Source: Streptomyces zhaozhouensis (GTDB taxonomy: Bacteria; Actinomycetota; Actinomycetes; Streptomycetales; Streptomycetaceae). From it: a stretch of DNA of 64,000 bases. Shown here in pieces: positions 17,514 to 27,597 of this stretch. Position 1 is the stretch's first letter. Each line of letters starts with the position of its first letter. Under the pieces are notes generated by a model that did no database searches, had not been told where the DNA came from, and saw only the letters and a list, made by a program, of their open reading frames with translations. Where the stretch lies: NCBI RefSeq assembly GCF_900230195.1, contig NZ_OCNE01000019.1:1-64000 (forward strand), in the 5' to 3' direction. Both the position numbers and the translations under genes were made by a program.

Positions 17514-17875
17514 GTGAGCACGCCCTTCCTCCAGGCGTAGAGAAGTCCGACGGACAGGAAGCCCAGGAAGACGAACATCTCCACCAGGGTCGCCGCGCCG
17601 AAGCCGTCGGCGGCGAAGACCGTGGCCCACGGGAAGAGGAAGACGGCGTCCACCGCGAAGATCACGTACAGGAAGGCGTAGATGTAGTAGCGCACCTGGG
17701 TGTGCGCCCAGCCCTCGCCCACGGGGTCGACGCCGCACTCGTAGACCATCAGCTTCTCGGGCGTGGGCACGGAGGGGCGCAGCAGCCGGCCGGCGAGGAA
17801 GGCGAACGCGACGAAGAGCACGCCGACCACCGCGACCAGACCGACGACGGTGTAGCCGTGGAAGTAGTCGGGCAC
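17504..17875 (-). CDS. nuoA2: NADH-quinone oxidoreductase subunit A, second copy
   Basis: A 123-residue three-helix membrane subunit and first gene of the partial operon. YECGVDPVGEGWAHTQVRYY and AFLYVIFAVDAVFLFPWATV are the NuoA signature. GTG at 17875 is chosen because GGAGG lies seven bases upstream and the protein then begins PDYFHGYTVVGLVAV like other NuoA proteins; a longer frame to 17995 adds an unlikely proline-rich leader. A possible promoter lies 42-70 bp upstream. Confidence 0.93.
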   Translation of the reverse strand: MPDYFHGYTVVGLVAVVGVLFVAFAFLAGRLLRPSVPTPEKLMVYECGVDPVGEGWAHTQVRYYIYAFLYVIFAVDAVFLFPWATVFAADGFGAATLVEMFVFLGFLSVGLLYAWRKGVLTWT

Positions 17876-17916
17876 GTTGGGGCCTCCGGCGACGGCGGGG
17901 AGGGCTGACGCACGGG

Positions 17917-17945
17917 AGTCTAGGCGGTCGTGGGCGCGTTGTGAC
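17917..17945 (-). promoter_or_regulatory. candidate promoter of the partial nuo operon
   Basis: On the minus strand GTCACA (17940-17945) and TAGACT (17917-17922) are spaced by 17 bases, a fair match to the vegetative consensus, 42 bp before nuoA2. No Rex-type palindrome was found in the nuoA2/sensor-kinase intergenic region. Confidence 0.4.
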
Positions 17946-18053
17946 CATGGCGGGCGCCCGGTGGCCGCCGGACGCGGGGGTGGGGGTAGCCCCACCGTGG
18001 ATCACCGACACACCCCATGGTGCCGCTCCCGCCGACCCGGCAGTCTTGTCCTC

Positions 18054-19307
18054 ATGATCAGCCGAGACACCCGGGAAGGCTCGCGCGGGCGGGTGGGTGA
18101 GCCGTTGCCCCCGCCGAGGTCGCCGCTGCCGGCGGCGACCTGGCGCGAGTGCGCCTACCTGCTCTCCAGCTGGCTGCTCGGGCTGGTCGCGTTCGCCTAT
18201 GTACTGGTCTGGTTCGGCGCCGGGGTGCTGCTCTCGGTGACCCTGGTGGGCGTGCCGGTGCTGGCGTTCGGCCTGCTGGGCTGCCGGCTGATCGGGCGGC
18301 TGGAACGCGCCAGGGCGCGGGCGCTGCTCGCGGTCGAGGTGGACGAGCCGAGCCCGGCGCGGGCGCTGCGCCGCCCCGGTCTGCTCAGCTGGCTGTGGGC
18401 GCTGCTGAGGGACCCGGTGGGCTGGCGTTCCGCGCTCTTCGTCGTGGTGCGGCTGCCGTGGGCGCTGGTGACGCTGGCGATCACGCTGCCGGCGTTCTTC
18501 GTCGCCTGGCCGGTGCTTCCGTGGCTGGCCCGGGGGCTGAGCCAGGTGGACCGGGCGCTGGTGCGGGTGCTGCTGTCGCCGTCGGACGAGCTGGAGCGGC
18601 GGATCGCCGATCTGGAGTCGGACCGGATGGTCGTCACCGACACGGCCAGCGCCGATCTGCGGCGGATCGAGCGGGACCTGCACGACGGCGCCCAGGCACG
18701 ACTCGTCGCCCTCGCGATGGACCTCGGCCTGGCCAAGGAGAAACTCACCCAGGACCCCGAAACCGCCGCCCGCATGGTCGACGAAGCCCACGGCGAGGTC
18801 AAACTCGCCCTCCAGGAACTCCGCGACCTCGCCCGAGGCATCCACCCCGCCGTCCTCACCGACCGAGGACTCGGCCCCGCACTCTCCTCCGTCGCCACCC
18901 GCTGCACCGTCCCCGTCACCATCGACATCGACCTCACCACCCGCCCCGCACCCGCCATCGAAGGCATCGCCTACTTCACCACCAGCGAACTCCTCCAGAA
19001 CATCAGCAAACACAGCCACGCCCACCACGCCACCATCGACATCTGGCGCACCCACCACCGCCTCATGCTCCAAGTCACCGACGACGGCCAAGGCGGCGCC
19101 ACCCCCACCCCCGGCAGCGGACTCGCCGGCCTCGCCGAACGCCTCACCGCCGTCGACGGCCTCCTCGCCATCGACTCACCCCACGGCGGCCCCACCACCA
19201 TCACCGCCGAACTCCCCTGGCGCGACCGCGACGGGAACCGGCACGAAGGCAGGCCGGGACCGGCCGCGCCACCATCCGAAGGATCTGAGGAAGTGAACCC
19301 CCGATGA
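18054..19307 (+). CDS. sensor histidine kinase (DesK/NarL type), first paralogue
   Basis: A 417-residue membrane sensor kinase. An N-terminal membrane module (about 25-185: LLSSWLLGLVAFAYVLVWFG, then VRLPWALVTLAITLPAFFV) resembles the actinobacterial putative-sensor domain. It is followed by a HisKA_3 dimerisation region with the phospho-acceptor His in RRIERDLHDGAQARLVALAM and an ATPase domain (FTTSELLQNISKHSHAHH, VTDDGQGGA, GLAGLAERL). The last 195 residues are almost identical at DNA level to the next gene. The ATG at 18054 has no clear ribosome site, so the start is uncertain. The stop overlaps the second kinase (ATGA). Confidence 0.9.
   Translation: MISRDTREGSRGRVGEPLPPPRSPLPAATWRECAYLLSSWLLGLVAFAYVLVWFGAGVLLSVTLVGVPVLAFGLLGCRLIGRLERARARALLAVEVDEPSPARALRRPGLLSWLWALLRDPVGWRSALFVVVRLPWALVTLAITLPAFFVAWPVLPWLARGLSQVDRALVRVLLSPSDELERRIADLESDRMVVTDTASADLRRIERDLHDGAQARLVALAMDLGLAKEKLTQDPETAARMVDEAHGEVKLALQELRDLARGIHPAVLTDRGLGPALSSVATRCTVPVTIDIDLTTRPAPAIEGIAYFTTSELLQNISKHSHAHHATIDIWRTHHRLMLQVTDDGQGGATPTPGSGLAGLAERLTAVDGLLAIDSPHGGPTTITAELPWRDRDGNRHEGRPGPAAPPSEGSEEVNPR
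18651..19236 (+). repeat. kinase-domain direct repeat, copy 1
   Basis: A 586-bp segment repeated at 19988-20573 with a constant offset of 1337 bp. I find only two differences, at 19019 (C/A, His to Gln) and 19052 (C/A, silent). Confidence 0.95.
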
Positions 19308-20599
19308 GCGTCCTGCGTCTGACCCTCGGCGCCCGCACCTGGCGGGAGGGCCTGTACGGGCTGCTGAACCTGCCGATGGCGTTGATCGGTTTCGCCCTCG
19401 CGGTCAGCGGCCTGGCCATGAGCGGCGGCCTGCTGGTCACGTTCGTCGGCCTGCCGCTGATGGCCGGGGTGCTGCTGCTGCTGCGTGGGCTCGGCACCCT
19501 GGAGCGCGGCCGGGCGCGGCTGCTGCTCGGCGTGGACGTGCCGGCGCCCGACCCGCTGCGGACCCGGGAGGGCAAGCGGGGGCTGCTGGCGTGGATCGGC
19601 GCGGTGCTGCGCAACAACGCCTCCTGGCGGGCGACGGCCTACGCGATCGTCCATCTGCCGTGGGCGCTGGTGACGTTCACCGCGGTCTCGGTGGTCTGGG
19701 GCCTCGGCTGGGGCTCGGTCAGCTACCCGCTGTGGTTCTGGGCGCTGGACGACAAGCCGGGCATCAGCGTCGACGGCGAGGGCGGCGGCTGGGTCTGGGA
19801 CGGCCCGCTGGACCTGCTGTTCGTGGTGACCGTCGGGGTGCTGACGCTGGTCGCGGGGGCCGTCCTGATCCGGGCGACGAGCGCCGTGGACCGGGCGATG
19901 GTCTCCGCGCTGCTCGGCCCGTCCTCGGCTGCCGCCCGGGTGTGGCAGCTGGAGGAGGACCGTTCCGTCGTGGTGGACACCTCGGCCGCCGATCTGCGGC
20001 GGATCGAGCGGGACCTGCACGACGGCGCCCAGGCACGACTCGTCGCCCTCGCGATGGACCTCGGCCTGGCCAAGGAGAAACTCACCCAGGACCCCGAAAC
20101 CGCCGCCCGCATGGTCGACGAAGCCCACGGCGAGGTCAAACTCGCCCTCCAGGAACTCCGCGACCTCGCCCGAGGCATCCACCCCGCCGTCCTCACCGAC
20201 CGAGGACTCGGCCCCGCACTCTCCTCCGTCGCCACCCGCTGCACCGTCCCCGTCACCATCGACATCGACCTCACCACCCGCCCCGCACCCGCCATCGAAG
20301 GCATCGCCTACTTCACCACCAGCGAACTCCTCCAGAACATCAGCAAACACAGCCAAGCCCACCACGCCACCATCGACATCTGGCGCACACACCACCGCCT
20401 CATGCTCCAAGTCACCGACGACGGCCAAGGCGGCGCCACCCCCACCCCCGGCAGCGGACTCGCCGGCCTCGCCGAACGCCTCACCGCCGTCGACGGCCTC
20501 CTCGCCATCGACTCACCCCACGGCGGCCCCACCACCATCACCGCCGAACTCCCCTGGCGCGACCGCGACGGGACCAGTGGCGGTGTGCGCCCCCGGTGA
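19304..20599 (+). CDS. sensor histidine kinase (DesK/NarL type), second paralogue
   Basis: A 431-residue paralogue of the preceding gene, overlapping it by four bases. The N-terminal sensor module is clearly diverged (YGLLNLPMALIGFALAVSGL, then AIVHLPWALVTFTAVSVVWG, with an extra acidic loop DDKPGISVDGEGGGWVWDG), while the HisKA_3 and ATPase part is the same sequence as in copy 1. The two kinases probably sense different signals and present the same output face to one regulator, possibly as heterodimers. The response regulator follows 67 bp downstream. Confidence 0.92.
   Translation: MSVLRLTLGARTWREGLYGLLNLPMALIGFALAVSGLAMSGGLLVTFVGLPLMAGVLLLLRGLGTLERGRARLLLGVDVPAPDPLRTREGKRGLLAWIGAVLRNNASWRATAYAIVHLPWALVTFTAVSVVWGLGWGSVSYPLWFWALDDKPGISVDGEGGGWVWDGPLDLLFVVTVGVLTLVAGAVLIRATSAVDRAMVSALLGPSSAAARVWQLEEDRSVVVDTSAADLRRIERDLHDGAQARLVALAMDLGLAKEKLTQDPETAARMVDEAHGEVKLALQELRDLARGIHPAVLTDRGLGPALSSVATRCTVPVTIDIDLTTRPAPAIEGIAYFTTSELLQNISKHSQAHHATIDIWRTHHRLMLQVTDDGQGGATPTPGSGLAGLAERLTAVDGLLAIDSPHGGPTTITAELPWRDRDGTSGGVRPR
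19988..20573 (+). repeat. kinase-domain direct repeat, copy 2
   Basis: Second copy of the 586-bp segment at 18651-19236. Confidence 0.95.
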
Positions 20600-20666
20600 G
20601 CGGGGGCGGGCGGGCGGCCCGGGGTGAGATGCTGAGAGCTGTTGGTTCGACACGGGGAGTGGGCTG

Positions 20667-21326
20667 GTGCGGGTAGTCATCGCTGAGGACTCGGTGCTGC
20701 TGCGGGAGGGACTGACCCGGCTGCTGCACGACCGGGGCCACGAGGTGGTGGCGGGCGTGGGCGACGCGGAGGCGCTGGTCACCGCCGTCGAGCGGCTCGC
20801 CGCGACGGGAAGCCCGCCGGACGTGGTGGTGGCGGACGTGCGGATGCCGCCGACCCACACGGACGAGGGCGTGCGGGCCGCGGTGCGGCTGCGGCAGCGG
20901 TTCCCCGCGCTGGGCGTGCTGGTGCTCTCGCAGTACGTGGAGGAGCAGTACGCGACGGAGCTGATCGCCGGTTCCTCGCGGGGCGTCGGCTATCTGCTGA
21001 AGGACCGGGTGGCGGACGTGAGCGAGTTCGTCGCCGCGGTCACCAGGGTCGCCGAGGGCGGCACCGCGCTGGACCCCGAGGTGGTCGCGCAGTTGCTCGG
21101 CCGCAGCCGCAAGCAGGACGTGCTGGCCGGGCTCACCCCCCGGGAGCGCGAGGTGCTGGCGCTGATGGCCGAGGGCCGCACCAACTCGGCGGTGGCGCAG
21201 CAACTCGTGGTGAGCCACGGGGCGGTGGAGAAGCATGTCAGCAACATCTTCATCAAGCTCGGTTTGGCGCAGAGTGACACAGATCACCGCCGGGTTCTGG
21301 CGGTCCTCACCTATCTCAACTCCTAG
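20667..21326 (+). CDS. LuxR/NarL-family response regulator
   Basis: A 219-residue regulator. The receiver domain (about 1-120) has the acidic pair in VVIAEDS, the phospho-acceptor Asp in VVVADVRMPP, and Thr/Lys-type motifs in GVLVLSQYV and GYLLKDRV. The C-terminal LuxR helix-turn-helix (about 150-210) reads LTPREREVLALMAEGRTNSA, then GAVEKHVSNIFIKLGL. GTG at 20667 follows GGGGAG at seven bases. It is the partner of the two upstream kinases and lies between the partial nuo operon and korAB, both obvious candidate targets. Confidence 0.95.
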   Translation: MRVVIAEDSVLLREGLTRLLHDRGHEVVAGVGDAEALVTAVERLAATGSPPDVVVADVRMPPTHTDEGVRAAVRLRQRFPALGVLVLSQYVEEQYATELIAGSSRGVGYLLKDRVADVSEFVAAVTRVAEGGTALDPEVVAQLLGRSRKQDVLAGLTPREREVLALMAEGRTNSAVAQQLVVSHGAVEKHVSNIFIKLGLAQSDTDHRRVLAVLTYLNS

Positions 21327-21477
21327 CCCGCTGACACGCTTGAGGAGGGGCGAACGACCGGCGCCGCACCGGAAGTCGGCCCACCGGGCGGGGCGCGTGG
21401 GGCAACGGGGGAACCGGGCGCGAGCACCGCGCGTGCTCACCGGTGGCGAGCGCGTGCGGCCGCTATGTGAGCTGGAT

Positions 21478-21494
21478 GGGAAGGCAACCCTTAC
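21478..21494 (+). promoter_or_regulatory. weak iron-box-like element before korA
   Basis: GGGAAGGCAACCCTTAC resembles the AAGGCTAACCTTAC part of DtxR/IdeR-type operators (12 of 14 positions) and lies 49 bp before korA. It is a weak match, and known operators are longer palindromes. Confidence 0.2.
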
Positions 21495-21542
21495 TCCCCG
21501 TACCATGGCCGACAAGAGCCGCCTCGAAGGAGGGCTACAGCA

Positions 21543-23427
<1,885 letters not shown>

Positions 23428-23438
<11 letters not shown>

Positions 23439-24516
23439 GGCGCCCTTCCAGCCCCGCACCCCGTTGGCCCTCATCCCCACCGCCGACAAGCCGCAGACCG
23501 CCAAGGACTTCAAGTCCGACCAGGAGGTCCGCTGGTGCCCGGGCTGCGGTGACTACGCCGTGCTGGCGGCCGTCCAGGGCTTCCTCCCCGAGCTGGGCCT
23601 GGCCAGGGAGAACATCACGTTCGTCTCCGGCATCGGCTGCTCGTCGCGGTTCCCGTACTACATGAACACCTACGGGATGCACTCGATCCACGGCCGCGCC
23701 CCGGCGATCGCCACCGGCCTGGCGGCGGCCCGCCGCGACCTGTCGGTGTGGGTGGTGACCGGCGACGGCGACGCGCTCTCCATCGGCGGCAACCACCTGA
23801 TCCACGCGCTGCGCCGCAACGTGAACCTGAAAATCCTGCTCTTCAACAACCGGATCTACGGGCTCACCAAGGGCCAGTACTCGCCGACGTCGGAGACCGG
23901 GAAGATCACCAAGTCGACGCCGATGGGCTCGCTGGACACCCCGTTCAATCCGGTCTCGCTGGCGCTCGGCGCGGAGGCTTCCTTCGTGGCCCGCACGGTC
24001 GACTCGGACCGCAAGCACCTCACGAGCGTGCTGCGCGCGGCGGCGGAGCACCACGGCTCGGCGCTGGTGGAGATCTACCAGAACTGCAACATCTTCAACG
24101 ACGGCGCCTTCGAGGTGCTGAAGGACAAGAAGCAGGCGCAGGAGGCCGTGATCCGTCTCGAACACGGCGAGCCGATCCGCTTCGGCCTGCCGGCCGAGGA
24201 CGGCCTGGGCGAGAAGGGCGTGGTCCGCGACCGGGAGTCCGGCGAGCTGCGGGTGATCGACGTGGCCACCGAGGGCACCGACGACGTCCTCGTCCACAAC
24301 GCCCACGCGGCGACGCCGACGACGGCGTTCGCCCTGTCCCGGCTGGCCGACCCGCAGACGCTGCACCGCACCCCGATCGGTGTGCTGCGCAGCGTTCCCC
24401 GGCCGACCTACGAGGACCAGATGGCCGACCAGCTGGAGCACGCCGTGGAGCGCCGCGGCAAGGGCGACCTCGCCGCGCTCCTGGCCGGCGGCGACACCTG
24501 GACCGTGGCGGGCTGA
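23428..24516 (+). CDS. korB: 2-oxoacid:ferredoxin oxidoreductase, beta subunit
   Basis: A 362-residue subunit binding thiamine pyrophosphate and a 4Fe-4S cluster. Cluster and cofactor motifs include RWCPGCGDYAVLAAVQ, SGIGCSSRFPYYM, the GDGDALSIGGNHLIHALRRN thiamine motif followed by the NNRIYGLTKGQYSPTS loop, and EIYQNCNIFND. KorAB couples the TCA cycle to ferredoxin rather than NAD. The electron acceptor is not encoded here; the neighbouring Nuo lacking an NADH module is one candidate partner. A hairpin terminator follows 30 bp after the stop. Confidence 0.94.
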
Positions 24517-24546
24517 CCAGCGCGTTCCGCCTCTTCGTCAACACGC

Positions 24547-24580
24547 CGATCCCCCGCTCTCTCGTTCGAGTGGGGGATCG
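24547..24580 (+). terminator. korAB terminator
   Basis: The inverted repeat CGATCCCCCGCTC / GAGTGGGGGATCG (one G-T pair) with an 8-base loop lies directly after korB. Confidence 0.75.
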
Positions 24581-24636
24581 TCGTATGAGGCGAGTAGCCT
24601 GAAATGCCCTGCGAGGATCTGGCCATGGGAGCAGTG

Positions 24637-25215
24637 ATGAGTGTTGAGCCCCACCCCACCTACCAGTGGCCACGCCCTCCTCAGGACGGCTACGTCGCGG
24701 ATGATCTGGACCGGCTGCCGAATCTGCCTCCCCACACGGAGCTGATCGACGGGAGCCTGGTAATCGTGAGTCCGCAGACCCTCTTCCACCTGCTGACGGT
24801 CGAGCTGCTGACCGGCCAACTGACGCGCGCGACGCCCGATGGGCTGCGTGTCCTGCGGGAGATGACGGTCACGCTGGGCACCAAGGACCGGCCCGAGCCG
24901 GACGTGATGGTGGTGCGTGCCGAGGGGGTCTCCGGGCTCAGCCAGACGTCGTTCGCCCCCGAGCACGTCGTGCTCGCCGTCGAGGTGGTCTCCGCCGAGT
25001 CGCGGGCGCGGGACCGGGAGACCAAGCCGCGCAAGTACGCGGCGGCCGGGATTCCGCACTTCTGGCGGGTGGAGCCGGAGAACGACCGGCCCGTCGTCTT
25101 CGTCCACGAGCTGGAGCCGGCGACCGGCGTCTATGTCCCGACCGGCATCCACCGCGAGCAGCTCAAGCTCACGGTGCCCTTCCCGCTCGACATCGACCTC
25201 ACGCTGCCCGCTTAG
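24637..25215 (+). CDS. Uma2-family (DUF820) putative endonuclease-fold protein
   Basis: A 192-residue protein with the PD-(D/E)XK-like core of the Uma2 family: TELIDGSLVIVSPQTLFHLL, RPEPDVMVVRAEG, then AVEVVSAESRARDRETKPRK and YAAAGIPHFWRVE supplying the Asp, Glu and Lys of the fold. Such genes are abundant in Streptomyces and cyanobacteria, and their biological role is unknown. ATG at 24637 follows GGGAG at five bases; ATG 24625 (after AGGA) and 24604 are alternatives. Codon use looks slightly less GC-biased in the first third than in the neighbours. Confidence 0.88.
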   Translation: MSVEPHPTYQWPRPPQDGYVADDLDRLPNLPPHTELIDGSLVIVSPQTLFHLLTVELLTGQLTRATPDGLRVLREMTVTLGTKDRPEPDVMVVRAEGVSGLSQTSFAPEHVVLAVEVVSAESRARDRETKPRKYAAAGIPHFWRVEPENDRPVVFVHELEPATGVYVPTGIHREQLKLTVPFPLDIDLTLPA

Positions 25216-25328
25216 GGCCTGGGTCGCCTCGCCCTCGGCTCATCCCCCGGGACGGGAATGACCGCGCCGCTCATCGACGCTACTGTCGGTGGTGGCTTTG
25301 GTCTGGACTCTCTCGAAGGCGGTCGGTA

Positions 25329-26339
25329 ATGGCAACGGCGACGACCAGCAGGTCGGGGTTGGCGTTCGGGCTCTCGTCGTTCGGGGTCTGGGGACTGATG
25401 CCGCTCTACTGGGAGCTGCTGAACGGCATCGCCCCCGCGCAGTTGCTCGCCCACCGGATCGTCTGGTCACTGCCCACCGCCCTGTTGCTGCTGCTGTTCG
25501 TCCGCAACTGGTCCTGGATACGCCCGTTGGCACGGCAGCCGAGGAAGCTGGCGCTCTCGCTGCTCTCGGCCACGCTGATCGCCGTCAACTGGTCCGTCTA
25601 CATCTGGTGCGTCGCCAACGACCGGGTGCTTGAGGCGTCGCTGGGCTACTTCATCAACCCGCTCTTCAGCATCGCCCTCGGCGTGCTGCTGCTCGGCGAG
25701 CGGCTGCGGACCCTTCAGTGGGTCGCCGTCGGCATCGGCGGCACCGCCGTCGTCGTGATGAGCGTCGCCTACGGGCAGGTGCCCTGGCTCTCGCTGACCC
25801 TGTCCGTCAGCTTCGGCACCTACGGCCTGGTGAAGAAGCGGCTCGCGCTGAACGGCCTTGAGGGCTTCAGCGCCGACACCGTCTTCCAGTTCCTGCCGGC
25901 CTTCGTCTTCCTGATGGTGGTGGCGGCCAACGGCGAGGGCACGTTCACCACCGGCGGGCCGAGCCAGGCGGCGCTGCTGGTGGTCAGCGGGCTGGCCACC
26001 GCGCTGCCGCTGATCTTCTTCGGCGCCGCCGCCGTGCGGCTGCCGCTGTCGACCATCGGGCTGTTGCAGTACATCACCCCGACCACGATGTTCGTCCTCG
26101 GACTCCTCGTCTTCCACGAGGAGATGCCGCCGGAGCGGTGGGTCGGCTTCGGGCTGGTGTGGACGGCACTGTCGCTGTTGACCTGGGACGCGTTGCGGCA
26201 GGCGCGCCGCCGCCATCGGACGATCGCCCGCCACACCCCGGCCGAGGTGCCGGCCGACCCGGCCGAGGTGCCGGTCGACCAGCTCGAAACCGACCAGGGG
26301 CCCGCCGGTAGGCCGGAGAGCACCGGGCGAGCCGGCTAG
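25329..26339 (+). CDS. rarD: RarD/EamA-family transporter
   Basis: A 336-residue inner-membrane protein with about ten helices. RarD hallmarks are GVWGLMPLYWELLNGIAPAQ, LLAHRIVWSL, NWSVYIWCVANDRVLEASLG, YFINPLFSIALGVLLLGERL and LLQYITPTTMFVLGLLVFHE. The substrate of RarD proteins is not firmly established; related EamA proteins export metabolites or amino acids. The last 45 residues are a hydrophilic tail with a short repeat (AEVPADPAEVPVD). It appears to be a single-gene unit. Confidence 0.93.
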   Translation: MATATTSRSGLAFGLSSFGVWGLMPLYWELLNGIAPAQLLAHRIVWSLPTALLLLLFVRNWSWIRPLARQPRKLALSLLSATLIAVNWSVYIWCVANDRVLEASLGYFINPLFSIALGVLLLGERLRTLQWVAVGIGGTAVVVMSVAYGQVPWLSLTLSVSFGTYGLVKKRLALNGLEGFSADTVFQFLPAFVFLMVVAANGEGTFTTGGPSQAALLVVSGLATALPLIFFGAAAVRLPLSTIGLLQYITPTTMFVLGLLVFHEEMPPERWVGFGLVWTALSLLTWDALRQARRRHRTIARHTPAEVPADPAEVPVDQLETDQGPAGRPESTGRAG

Positions 26340-26430
26340 GGCCTCGGAACGGGCGCCGCGCGGGCGGGCCGACCCGCCCCGGTGATCGCGCGACGCGCGG
26401 TGTGCGATCGTGAAGCTTCGAGGAGGCGTG

Positions 26431-27015
26431 ATGGCTGAGCGGAGAATGCCCGAGCGGGACGCGCGAGTCCCCTCCTGGCGGGTGTGGTTGGCGGGGACCT
26501 CGGGGCTGCTGTGGGGGCTTGTGCCGTTCGCGATCGCGTTGAACATGCTGGAGGAGTCGGTCAACGAGGTCCAGCCGCCCAACTGGACCGACTGGGGCGC
26601 CGGCGTGCTGGTGGTGGCCATCCTCGCCCTGCTCACCTTCGCGATGGTGGAGCGGAACGTGGGCCTGCCGCCGCGCGGGCGGCGCGGCCCGGTGTGGCGC
26701 GGTCATCTCGTCGGCGGCTCGCTCGGCCTGCTGGGCGCCTGCGCGCTCCAGTTGGGGAACGACTGGCTGCACCCGAGGATGATGTCCATGGACGACGGGT
26801 TGCTGGCCCTCGTCGCCCTGGGCGTGGTGACCGTCTGGGGCCTGTGGCTGGCGAACCGGGCCAGGCCGGGGCCCTGGGTGCCCTGGCTGCGGGCCCTGAA
26901 GGCGGAGACCGACCGGGTCAACCGTTACGGCCGGCGACCCAGGGAACGGCCCGCCGCCCCGTTCGACGACTCCCCCTCGCCCCGACCGGACGCGACCGAC
27001 TCCGACCGCCGCTGA
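26431..27015 (+). CDS. small membrane protein, unknown function
   Basis: A 194-residue protein I do not recognise. It has four hydrophobic segments (about 20-38, 52-68, 90-108 and 122-140: WLAGTSGLLWGLVPFAIAL, WGAGVLVVAILALLTFAM, GHLVGGSLGLLGACALQL, LLALVALGVVTVWGLWLA) and a charged, proline-rich tail. GAGGAGG four bases before the ATG at 26431 fixes the start; a GTG seven codons upstream lacks such a site. It does not overlap its neighbours. Confidence 0.75.
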   Translation: MAERRMPERDARVPSWRVWLAGTSGLLWGLVPFAIALNMLEESVNEVQPPNWTDWGAGVLVVAILALLTFAMVERNVGLPPRGRRGPVWRGHLVGGSLGLLGACALQLGNDWLHPRMMSMDDGLLALVALGVVTVWGLWLANRARPGPWVPWLRALKAETDRVNRYGRRPRERPAAPFDDSPSPRPDATDSDRR

Positions 27016-27055
27016 CCGCTCACGTCAGCGGCGCACGTCGGCGGCGTGGCACACG

Positions 27056-27439
27056 TCAGCGGCGCACGCGGCGAGCCGCCGCGACGCCGAGGGTGCCGGT
27101 CACGACGCCGAACGCGATCCAGAACACCGCCTTGCCGCGCGCCCCGTTGACCGATCTCAGCTCGCCGTCGGCGTGCCGGCAGTGGGAGTCGGGCGGGAAC
27201 CAGCGCGTCTCCGGCTCCATCGAGGGCCAGCACGGAGACGTCTCGGGAAAGAGCACCGGATGCGCGCTCACCCACAGCCCGACCGACACCAGCACCATCA
27301 CCGCGCCGGCCACCAGAAACACCGCCGTGAACCAGGCGGGTATCCCGGCCCGGCGCAGAAGGCGCCAGAACGCGAAACAGATCAGGACCACGGACCCCAG
27401 CAGCACGCCCAGAGCGGCGAGCGCCAGTGGAATCCTCAT
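27056..27439 (-). CDS. small membrane protein, unknown function
   Basis: A 127-residue protein with three predicted helices (about 5-30, 35-58 and 105-122). A loop of about 45 residues between the second and third contains two Cys, two Trp and His (TSPCWPSMEPETRWFPPDSH, then CRH), suggesting an exported, possibly disulphide-bonded loop. No family is recognised. It converges with the preceding gene; the intergenic 27018-27070 has a duplicated GTCAGCGGCGCACG. Confidence 0.65.
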   Translation of the reverse strand: MRIPLALAALGVLLGSVVLICFAFWRLLRRAGIPAWFTAVFLVAGAVMVLVSVGLWVSAHPVLFPETSPCWPSMEPETRWFPPDSHCRHADGELRSVNGARGKAVFWIAFGVVTGTLGVAAARRVRR

Positions 27440-27512
27440 ACCGGAAGTACATCACCCGTCACCCGGCGGGCCGCCGGCGACCGGCCAGGGCCGCCTCTCC
27501 TCCCCGGAGAAC

Positions 27513-27543
27513 ACCGTGGGGGCGGGCCGACCGCCCCCACGGT
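27513..27543 (-). terminator. terminator after the LolA-like gene
   Basis: A 13-bp perfect inverted repeat (27513-27525 and 27531-27543) with a 5-base loop lies 55 bp past the stop. Confidence 0.75.
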
Positions 27544-27597
27544 CCACCCGCCCCCGTCCCCCCGGACGCGTCCCCCGACGCGTCGGCACCCCGGGCG

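Noticed and set aside
16959..20428. Long minus-strand frames across the kinase genes (for example 18971-20428)
   Set aside because: They are the complement of the repeated kinase domain and look alike only because the sense sequence is duplicated.
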